From Palsa-965 sp044448685 (lineage in GTDB: Bacteria > Bacteroidota > Bacteroidia > Palsa-965): DNA of 64,000 nucleotides. The notes under the pieces are model-generated. The model worked only from the letters and a program-made list of their open reading frames with translations, made no database searches and was not told the DNA's origin. Position 1 is the stretch's first letter; the number at the start of each line of letters is the position of its first letter. Positions 7,241-15,900 of the stretch are shown here, one piece after another. The position numbers and the translations under genes are program-made. The stretch covers positions 1-64,000 of the forward strand of contig JBIOHC010000008.1 of the NCBI GenBank assembly GCA_044448685.1, written 5' to 3'.

Positions 7241-8719
7241 CTTCACCACCACCACCTTCACCCTTGTCACCTCTTGCTCATTTATCCCCCGAATGAAATA
7301 AAGGCCGGCTTCCAATCCGTCAATCTGTATCGTGTAATTATTGCCGGTATTGAGTTTTAGCGTACGAAGTTCCTGTCCGGATGTATTCAGAAGTGTATAA
7401 GTTCCTTCCCTTTCTGCATGAAGGATAAATATACCTGTATTCGGATTCGGGAAAGCAGTTAATTGTTGATTCAATTTCCCGTACTCAGTGATTCCGGCTG
7501 TAGCAGCCGATACAAAGATCCATGACGCTCCTTTTATAACATTATCCTGATTGCCCCCGACGATAGCTGTTGTGCCGTCAGCAGAAAGTGCAACAGCACT
7601 GCCCTGGTAAGCTGCGCCTCCTGAGCCTGTACCTGTCAGTTTACTTCCCTGCTGTGTCCAGACTCCTGTTGAGCGGGTAAACACCCATACTGCACCTGTA
7701 CCGCTGTTGTCTGTGTTGCCTCCTATGACAGCCATATTCCCGTCGCCTGAGAGAGATACTGAATTGCCGAACTGAGCAGCATTGCCTCCGGTGCCCAATA
7801 ATTTGCTACCCTGCTGTGTCCATACTCCTCCTGAGCGAGTATAAACCCATGCTGCCCCGATGCCGAAATTATCACTGTTACCTCCGACGATGGCTGTGTT
7901 TCCGTCATTGGAAAGAGAAACAGCGCAACCTTGTACTGAAGTACCAAGAGCCCCTGTGCCAGTAAGTTTGCTTCCTTGCTGGGACCATACACTTCCGCTT
8001 CGTGTAAACACCCAGGCAGCACCTACGCCACTGCTGTCCCCATCGGCTCCGACAAGAATTGTATTGCCATCACCGGAAATACTTACGGAACTGCCCTGTT
8101 CGGATGAGCCTGTATGGCCGGTTCCAACGAGTTTGTTTCCCTGTTGTGTCCATATTCCTCCTGAACGTATAAAAACCCAGACAGCTCCGATGGCTGTATG
8201 ATCATAAGGCCCTCCTACAACAGCAGTATTTCCGTCGGATGAAATGCTTACAGACCAGCCTTGTCCGGCAGTACGGGCTGCTCCGGTGCCGAATAATTTA
8301 CTTCCCTGCTGGGTCCAGACACCTGCGGTACGAGTAAAGATCCAGGCTGCTCCGGCTTCATTGCTGTCATTATCACCACCCAGAATAGCGGTATTCCCAT
8401 CGGCAGAAACGGAAACTGCCTGGCCCTGATTAGCCGGGCCGGTGGCACCGGTACCTGTAAGCTTGTTTCCCTGTTGTGACCAGACTCCGGCCGTGCGGGT
8501 ATAGGCCCATACGGCTCCGGTATTGAGGCTGTCACCGTTCCCACCGACAAGGGCTGTGTTACCATCGGCTGAAATGCATACTGCTCCTCCCTGGTTGGTG
8601 GTATCAAGAGCCCCTGTACCAACAAGTTTAATGCCTTGCTGTATACTGGGCCAGGTGGTTTGAGCCATACCTGCATAAGAATATAGGAGTACAAACGCAC
8701 TGAAACAAATAGGTTTCAT
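7238..8719 (-). CDS. secreted seven-repeat beta-propeller protein with T9SS sorting domain
   Basis: 493 residues from ATG 8719; an in-frame ATG at 8764 would add 15 residues. The preferred start gives a compact signal peptide (MKPICFSAFVLLYSYAGMAQ). Seven tandem repeats of about 55 residues follow, each with 'QQGxKLxGTGA', 'S-DGNTAxVGG' and 'GAxWVFTRxxGVW' strands, as expected for a seven-bladed FG-GAP-like propeller. The C-terminus (TAFPNPNTGIFIL ... GLYFIRGINEQEVTRVKVVV) is a T9SS sorting domain. Repeats are very alike at DNA level, so copy number may vary between strains. It is divergent from the cupredoxin gene. The molecular partner is unknown. Confidence 0.83.
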   Translation of the reverse strand: MKPICFSAFVLLYSYAGMAQTTWPSIQQGIKLVGTGALDTTNQGGAVCISADGNTALVGGNGDSLNTGAVWAYTRTAGVWSQQGNKLTGTGATGPANQGQAVSVSADGNTAILGGDNDSNEAGAAWIFTRTAGVWTQQGSKLFGTGAARTAGQGWSVSISSDGNTAVVGGPYDHTAIGAVWVFIRSGGIWTQQGNKLVGTGHTGSSEQGSSVSISGDGNTILVGADGDSSGVGAAWVFTRSGSVWSQQGSKLTGTGALGTSVQGCAVSLSNDGNTAIVGGNSDNFGIGAAWVYTRSGGVWTQQGSKLLGTGGNAAQFGNSVSLSGDGNMAVIGGNTDNSGTGAVWVFTRSTGVWTQQGSKLTGTGSGGAAYQGSAVALSADGTTAIVGGNQDNVIKGASWIFVSAATAGITEYGKLNQQLTAFPNPNTGIFILHAEREGTYTLLNTSGQELRTLKLNTGNNYTIQIDGLEAGLYFIRGINEQEVTRVKVVVVK

Positions 8720-8895
8720 AAAAGAGGAGAAGAAGGGTTTCAGGTTGGTTTTGACGAAGATCATGCTTTTATATTGAGTGTTTCGTGTATTGAATTACCG
8801 GAATAGGTGACGAGGTGGAAAATTACTACATTAGCCGGAAATATGACAGCCGTCATATAAATAAACTAAACCAGGGAATTCTAACTCAATATAGC

Positions 8896-9510
8896 ATGAA
8901 ACTAAAACTACTTTTTTGTGTAGCCTCTGTAATGGCTTTCGGAGCAGGTGCAAATGCAACCACGCTTACCGTTACCTGTCAGAACAGTCCATCCCATTTT
9001 CTGCCCGTTACAACGAATGCAGTTGTGGGTGATACAATTCTCTGGACGTGGGTGGCAGGAACGCATGTAGTAGGTCCTATCAGCACGTCTGACATTCCGG
9101 CCGGAGCTGCCATGTGGAATAATCCAATTGATGCAAGCAATCACTCCTGTAAATATGTTGTTACTAAAACAGGCAATTACCACTATGTATGCCATCCTGC
9201 AACTCCTCATGGGGAAGATGCATACCTGGTTGTTTCCGCTGCCACCGGTATACAGGATCATTCTTCGGCTATCGGTACGGTACCTGCATTCCCTAATCCT
9301 TTTTCAGACAGGATCAATATCAGTACTTCCAATGCCGATCTGATTGTTATCAGCAATGAACTGGGACAAAAAGTGGCTTCTTTTCAAATTAAAGCCGGAC
9401 AACAGACAATAGAAGCCGATTTGGCCACCTTGCCTAAAGGTGTGTATTTCTATGCTCTTATTAAAGAAGGTGTGGTGCTTGAAACACGAAAAATCATCAA
9501 GAGTCATTGA
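8896..9510 (+). CDS. secreted cupredoxin-like protein with T9SS sorting domain
   Basis: 204 residues from ATG 8896, which begins a clear signal peptide (MKLKLLFCVASVMAFGAGANA); a longer frame from 8815 would bury it. Residues about 22-115 form a plastocyanin/azurin-like domain: GDTILWTWVAGTHVV supplies the first His ligand and the loop YHYVCHPATPHGEDAY holds the Cys and the distal His. The usual axial Met of blue copper proteins is not visible where GM is common (GED is present), so metal binding may be type 1 with a different axial ligand, or altered. The C-terminal about 75 residues (PAFPNPFSDRINIS ... GVYFYALIKEG) are a T9SS sorting domain. A strong terminator follows. Confidence 0.8.
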   Translation: MKLKLLFCVASVMAFGAGANATTLTVTCQNSPSHFLPVTTNAVVGDTILWTWVAGTHVVGPISTSDIPAGAAMWNNPIDASNHSCKYVVTKTGNYHYVCHPATPHGEDAYLVVSAATGIQDHSSAIGTVPAFPNPFSDRINISTSNADLIVISNELGQKVASFQIKAGQQTIEADLATLPKGVYFYALIKEGVVLETRKIIKSH

Positions 9511-9532
9511 GTCACAGCATTACTAAACAAAG

Positions 9533-9570
9533 CCCCGGATGGACCCTTGTTCTATCCGGGGTTTTGTTTT
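9533..9570 (+). terminator. rho-independent terminator after the cupredoxin gene
   Basis: CCCCGGAT and ATCCGGGG form a perfect 8-bp GC-rich stem with a 13-base loop, followed directly by TTTTGTTTT. Confidence 0.85.
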
Positions 9571-9686
9571 CAAGCCTGATTCGTGAGATGTTTGCCCCTG
9601 TACCCTTATTTTATTGGTATTTATAAGGCGGACATCGCTTTTAATTTTAAATTTACACGGCTTCTAATACAGCCTGGCAGAACAGA

Positions 9687-12600
9687 ATGAAAAAACACAC
9701 ACTTCATCATCTTTTCCTGGTGTTATTTTGTGCTTTTTTGTACCCTGCCTGGTCCCAGCAATACAATTTCAAATATTTCGGAACAAAGGAAGGTCTAATA
9801 GGCTCCAATGTCAATAGTATCTTTCAGGATAAACGGGGATATGTCTGGTTCGGCACCCAGACAGGCATCAGCCGTTTTGACGGAAGATCCTTTAAGAATT
9901 TCACGGTTCATGACGGTCTTATTGCCGACGATGTTACCTGTATCAATGAAGATAAGCAAGGTAATATCTGGATCGGAACTACTGGCGGAGTTTCAGAGTT
10001 CGACGGAAAAGGATTCAAAAATTTCACCAGAAAAGACGGTCTTGGAGATGATCATATCCATTCTATTTTTATTGATGATCAGTATATCTGGTTTGCAACG
10101 GATAAGGGAGGAGCCAGCAAGTACAATGGAAAGGATTTTGAAAAAATCACCACGCGTAACGGCTTACTCAGTAATACTGTTTATGCTATCACCAAAGACT
10201 CCAGGGGCAGTTACTGGTTTTCCACCAATGATGGTATAGCCAGAACAGAGGGGAATAAAATAAATACTTTTCCGCATATAGCAGAGCTGGAGACCAAGGC
10301 TTTTTATTCCATGCTTTGCGACTCGGCCGGAAATATATGGTTTGGTGGAATCGTTCAGAACGGACTGGTAAAATATGACGGAGCCACGTTTCAGAAAATA
10401 AGTCTGCCGGAAAAACTGGCTAAAACAGATAAGATCTTCGGATTGCTGGAAGACAGGAATCATTTTATCTGGCTCACCACCGATCAGGAAGGTGTGCTGA
10501 AGTACGACGGGAAAATTTTCACACCATTTGATGAAAGCAATGGGCTCTCCTCAAATCAGGTCTATGCTATTACTGCCGACTATGAAGGAAATATATGGAT
10601 TGGAACCACCAATGGGGGAGCTGATTTATTCAACAATGAAAGCTTCAGCACCTATACCGACAAACAGGGTCTTTCCTCCAATAAAATAGCAGGTATACAT
10701 GAAAATAAGTCGGGTGCCCTGCTCATCGGAACGCAGGGTCTGGGCCTGAATGTGCTGCATACAAGCAAGTCTGTGTTGCCTCTGGATGTATTGAAGAACA
10801 CGAATATCATTTCCATTAACCAGGACAGTGAAGGCCTGATCTTTGCCGGAGTGGTCAATGAAGGAGTATATGTGCTGAAAAAAGAGGACCATACCTATTC
10901 TGTTGAATCGCACATAACCAAACTTGGAGATAACCCATTGGTAGAGCCGGTAAAAATAACTTTCGATAAGAAAGGGAATACATGGATTGGGGATTTCGGC
11001 TCCGGTTTGTTCTGCCGGAACAGAAACAAGGAAATTAAGAATTACAGTCTCGCCAATGGATTGCCATCCAATAATATCATCACCGTATTTGTCGACTCTA
11101 AAGATAATTTGTGGATAGGAACATCCGATGTAGGTATTATTTTTTACAACGGACAAACCTTTGTGCCGTTTTCGGACAAAGTAGGTCTTACAGATAAATT
11201 CGTTTGGTCTGTTACAGAAAATGACAAGGGCCAACTCTTTTTCGGAACTCAGGAAAAAGGTATTTGCGGCTTTGACGGCAGGAATTACAAAAGGATTGGT
11301 ACTGCAGAGGGCTTGTGTTCAAATTTTATAGAAGCCCTGGAATGGGACAAGGTGGGCAAATGTCTTTGGGCCGGAACCGAGAAAGGAATCAATAAGATAG
11401 AGCTGAATGCCGATATGTCCGTACGTTCAATCCGGTTTTACGGAGAGAATGAAGGTTTTAAAGGAGGAGAGGTAAGCAGCATAGAAATCTCCAGACACAA
11501 TCCGGATCAGATCTGGTTCGGATCGAATAATGGATTGAGTGTTTACAACCGGCGTTTCGATTATCTCAGTACCGTTGCACCTAAACTCATCCTGAGTGAT
11601 ATTTTACTGGCATATAAGGCTGTGGACTGGAAGAAATACAGTGATTCGGTTGATACTAAAAGTAATCTGCCAAAGAATCTTATTTTACCTTATGCCGAGA
11701 ATCACCTCACATTTCATTTCAAGGCTCTGACAACCGATAAGGTAATGTATTCCTTTATGCTGGAAGGACAGGATGCAGCATGGTCACCGTTGTCTTCAAG
11801 TACGGAAGCCAACTTCTCCAATATCACACCCGGCAGATCCTATACATTCCGGGTAAAAGTGATCAACAGCAATGGTATCAGCAATACAATCCCTGTATCA
11901 TTCAGCTTTTTTATTCGTTCTCCCTGGTGGCAGACCTGGTGGTTTTATACCCTCCTTATTATCGTAACAGTGATCTCTATCTATTGGTTTATCCATCACC
12001 GCACCTCCCAGATAGCCAAAGAAAAGGCTATACTGGAAGAACTTGTCAGTGAGCGGACCAAGGAACTTAGTGAGTCAAATAAAAATATCAAGGACAGTAT
12101 TGTCTATGCCAAACGTATTCAGAATGCAATTCTTCCATCGGCAAGGATGGTTAACGGATATTTGCCTAAATCATTCATCCTTTACAAACCCAAGGATATT
12201 GTTGCAGGAGATTTTTACTGGATGGAAGCACTGGATGATTTAGTCCTTTTTGCTGCATGTGATTGTACAGGGCATGGAGTGCCGGGGGCTATGGTAAGTG
12301 TGGTTTGCAATAATGCCCTTTACCGTGCAGTGCGGGAGCTTGGGCTCCGGAAACCGGATGAAATACTCACAAAGACTGCTGAACTGGTCATTGACTATTT
12401 TGCCAAGAGCGAAGAAGAAATCAATGACGGTATGGATATTTCCTTCTGCTGTTATCATGCAGGAAGTAATGTCCTGACATGGGCCGGAGCTAATAATCCA
12501 TTATGGCTGATAAGAAAGGGAGTTTTTGAAGAAATAAAGGCCGATAAACACCCTATTGCCAACAGCTATGTAAGTCATACTTTCAAAGCCCATGAGTTCG

Positions 12601-12827
12601 CATTGGAGCCGGGCGATAAGATTTATGTGTTTTCGGATGGTTTTGCAGACCAGTTTGGGGGTGAAAACAAGAAAAAACTGACCAAAAAGCGTTTCCGGGA
12701 ACTTATTCTGTCCATTCAGGACTTATCTATGGAGGAGCAAAAAACCGCCCTGGATTCGTTTATAAGTGACTACCGACAGGATCTGGAACAAACAGATGAC
12801 ATTCTGGTCATGGGTGTTGAAATATAA
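9687..12827 (+). CDS. Reg_prop/Y_Y_Y sensor with cytoplasmic SpoIIE-type PP2C phosphatase
   Basis: 1046 residues. A signal peptide (to about residue 24) leads to a periplasmic double-propeller sensor made of Reg_prop repeats ('IFQDKRGYVWFGTQTGISRFDG' type, about a dozen copies to residue 640), then a Y_Y_Y immunoglobulin-like domain (about 665-740), one membrane helix (WWFYTLLIIVTVISIYWF, about 750-768), a short coiled coil (ILEELVSERTKELSES) and a SpoIIE/PP2C domain from about 808. Metal-binding acidic motifs are present: GDFYW (about 840), CDCTGHG (about 858), FSDGFADQ (about 983) and QTDDILVMG near the end. It should dephosphorylate a cytoplasmic serine/threonine-phosphorylated partner, such as an anti-sigma antagonist, in response to an external ligand. 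No partner is adjacent. Confidence 0.88.
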   Translation: MKKHTLHHLFLVLFCAFLYPAWSQQYNFKYFGTKEGLIGSNVNSIFQDKRGYVWFGTQTGISRFDGRSFKNFTVHDGLIADDVTCINEDKQGNIWIGTTGGVSEFDGKGFKNFTRKDGLGDDHIHSIFIDDQYIWFATDKGGASKYNGKDFEKITTRNGLLSNTVYAITKDSRGSYWFSTNDGIARTEGNKINTFPHIAELETKAFYSMLCDSAGNIWFGGIVQNGLVKYDGATFQKISLPEKLAKTDKIFGLLEDRNHFIWLTTDQEGVLKYDGKIFTPFDESNGLSSNQVYAITADYEGNIWIGTTNGGADLFNNESFSTYTDKQGLSSNKIAGIHENKSGALLIGTQGLGLNVLHTSKSVLPLDVLKNTNIISINQDSEGLIFAGVVNEGVYVLKKEDHTYSVESHITKLGDNPLVEPVKITFDKKGNTWIGDFGSGLFCRNRNKEIKNYSLANGLPSNNIITVFVDSKDNLWIGTSDVGIIFYNGQTFVPFSDKVGLTDKFVWSVTENDKGQLFFGTQEKGICGFDGRNYKRIGTAEGLCSNFIEALEWDKVGKCLWAGTEKGINKIELNADMSVRSIRFYGENEGFKGGEVSSIEISRHNPDQIWFGSNNGLSVYNRRFDYLSTVAPKLILSDILLAYKAVDWKKYSDSVDTKSNLPKNLILPYAENHLTFHFKALTTDKVMYSFMLEGQDAAWSPLSSSTEANFSNITPGRSYTFRVKVINSNGISNTIPVSFSFFIRSPWWQTWWFYTLLIIVTVISIYWFIHHRTSQIAKEKAILEELVSERTKELSESNKNIKDSIVYAKRIQNAILPSARMVNGYLPKSFILYKPKDIVAGDFYWMEALDDLVLFAACDCTGHGVPGAMVSVVCNNALYRAVRELGLRKPDEILTKTAELVIDYFAKSEEEINDGMDISFCCYHAGSNVLTWAGANNPLWLIRKGVFEEIKADKHPIANSYVSHTFKAHEFALEPGDKIYVFSDGFADQFGGENKKKLTKKRFRELILSIQDLSMEEQKTALDSFISDYRQDLEQTDDILVMGVEI

Positions 12828-12908
12828 TCCCCTCCTCAAGCTTTTTTTTAATACATTTATTCTCCGGAATGCTCATCCGGAATACTAATCATGTATATAC
12901 CTCCAACC

Positions 12909-15900
12909 ATGAAAATATCTTACAAACTACTTACCGTATTATTGGTTTTTTGCGGACTGAATTTAAAAGCGCAGTGGACACAAACCAATGGTCCTTACAC
13001 CAGCGGCAGGGTGAACTGTTTTGCAACAGATGGCTCGACCATTTTTACAGCTACACAGAGCAGCGGAATTTTTACATCTGCCAACTTCGGTTCCAGCTGG
13101 AATGAAGCCAACAACGGATATGCGATCTACCCTTTGCATACACTGCTCATGAATGGTTCTGATATATGGGCTGCAGGAGAGGATGGCTTGTATCTCTCTA
13201 CCAACAATGGAGCATCCTGGAATAGTGTAAAAGGAGGCAGTTCCTATTCCAATTCGGATGTCATTATGCTTGGAACAACGGTAATCGTTGCCGATAACGG
13301 CGGAATTTATCGCTCAACCAATAACGGAAGCTCCTGGACTCAGGTAAGTACCGAAACCAATGCCACCCTGGTGGTTGTGGGAAATAATTATCTGGCTGCA
13401 AGTGGAGGTGGTGTGTTTTTATCCACCAACGATGGTGTGACCTGGGGCTCGGTCAATGGAGCAATGACCACTATCAATGAAATGAAGGCGAGTGGTTCCA
13501 GTATTTATGCAGGAACGAACGGAGGCGGAGTTTATCTATCGACCGATAACGGATCCACCTGGGCTACACGGAATACAGGATTAAGCGGTTCGGCCCTTAC
13601 CGTCAATTGCCTGGCATTTGACGGAACGGATCTGTATGCCGGTACCGGTGGAGCAGGTGTATATCGTTCCACCAATTCAGGAGCAAGCTGGAGCGCAGTG
13701 AATACGGGTATTACTACTACCACTGTATATGACGTTACTGTGATGGGAGCTAATATTTTTATCGCTACAGCCACATCTGGTGTTGAAGTGACTTCAAATT
13801 TCGGAGCCAGCTGGGCCACAGCCAATAACGGTATTATCACTTCCGATGTGCGTGCGCTGATGTATGACGGATCTTCCAATGTATATGCCGGAAGTAATGG
13901 TACCGGAGCATTCCTGACCAGCAGCAACGGCGCCAACTGGAACGGCGTTAATATCGGACTGACCGGACAGACAGTCAACAGGTTTGCTTATATCGGGACA
14001 AATGTCTTTGCCGCTACCAACGCAGGTGTATTCCTTACAACCAATAACGGAGCCAGCTGGACAGCCGTGAATACAGGTTTGACAAGCACGAGCGTACAGA
14101 CTCTTGTTGCGATGGGAAGCAGCCTGTTTGCAGGTACCCTGGGTGGAGGTGTATGTGTATCTACCAATAACGGTACAAGCTGGTCTGCCGTCAATACGGG
14201 TTTTACAAGCAACAATATTCTCACCATGACAGCAAGCGGTTCTAACCTCTTTGCCGGTACCGATACCAAGGGCGTGTTCTTTTCTTCCAATAACGGTTCA
14301 AGCTGGGCTCCTGTCAATACCGGACTTCCCGGCAGCTATATTTATTCTGTAGTATCCATTGGTGCGAATATTTTTGCAGCTGTAAGCGGTTCCGGAGTAT
14401 ACTGGTCCAACAATAACGGTTCTAGCTGGAGCTCTGTTAATAGTGGAATTTCAGGCAGTACCTATGAACTGGGGGTGAGCGGAACGAATCTTTTTGCCTT
14501 CGGTGGAGGGATGAATATCTCGACCAATAACGGGGCCTCCTGGTCCAATATCGCTGCCGGTTTACCGGTTATCGTCAATTACGGATTAACGGTAGATGCA
14601 AATACAGTCTTCGTTGGAACTACCGGATTAGGAGTATGGAAACGGCATCTCGATGAAATCCTGTGTTCGATCAATCCCCCGGTAATGTCCAGTGCATCTT
14701 CACAAACTATTTGCAGCGGGCAATCAGTCAATATTCCCCTCGCCAATACGGGTGTATCTGCAACATATTCCTGGGTAGCTGCTTCCAATTCCCAGGCTAG
14801 CGGTGAAAGCACTACAGTTCAGACCACAAGCGCTATCAATAATACAATTGTAAATAATTCCAGTCTTACCGCAACAAATGTGGTATATACGGTCACTCCA
14901 AAAGGTGTTGTAGGCGGGTGTTCCGGTAATCCTCAGACAGTGACGGTAACTGTGAACCCCAACCCGGTGATGTCAAGTAATTCAGCAATGACCATTTGCA
15001 GCGGCCAGGCTGTAGGGCTTTCCTTTACAAGCAGTGTAGCATCATCATACAGCTGGATAGCCGCATCTAACGGAAATGTCACAGGGGCGAGCCTTAGTTC
15101 ACAGATTTCTCCGGCATTAACAGATGTACTCGTCAATACATCATTGGTGCCTCAGACAGTTGCTTATACGGTAACACCAACTTCTTCCGGAGGTTCCTGT
15201 CAGGGTCCTTCCCAGACTGTTAATGTAACCCTGAACCCTACACCTGTCATGACCAGCACATCAGCTGTTACTATTTGCAGCGGTGCAACGGTCAATATAC
15301 CTTTAACAAGCAATGTGAATTCGAACTTTACCTGGGTAGCTGCGAATAACATTAATACCAGCGGAGCAAGCACCAGCATACAGAGCCCGCCTACCCTGAG
15401 CAATAGTATCGTTAATAATACTGCTGTTCCTCAGAATGTGGTTTACACAGTAGTGCCTACTGCTGTGGTTGGCGGATGTTCGGGTTCACAAACAGTTACG
15501 GTCACCGTTAATCCTGCACCGGTGATGACGAGCAGCACTTCGGCAACTATCTGCAGCGGAGGTACAGTAAATATTCCGCTTACAAGCAATATTGCGTCCA
15601 ATTACCAGTGGAATGCCACGACTTCTAATCCGAATACAACCGGTGAAAGTCTGAGTCCTCAAACCACTTCCGCACTCAATAATACAATCACCAATAATTC
15701 CAGCAGTTCCCAGGTGGTATATTATACGGTCATTCCATCATCCGTTTCAGGAGGCTGTGCCGGTGCATCCCAATCTGTTTCGGTAACCGTAAATCCTGTG
15801 CCAGTGATGACCAGTACAACCACCGCATCGCTTTGCAGCGGAGGAGCACTCAATATTAACCTGAGTGCCAGTATCACTTCCTCATTCACCTGGATAGCTT

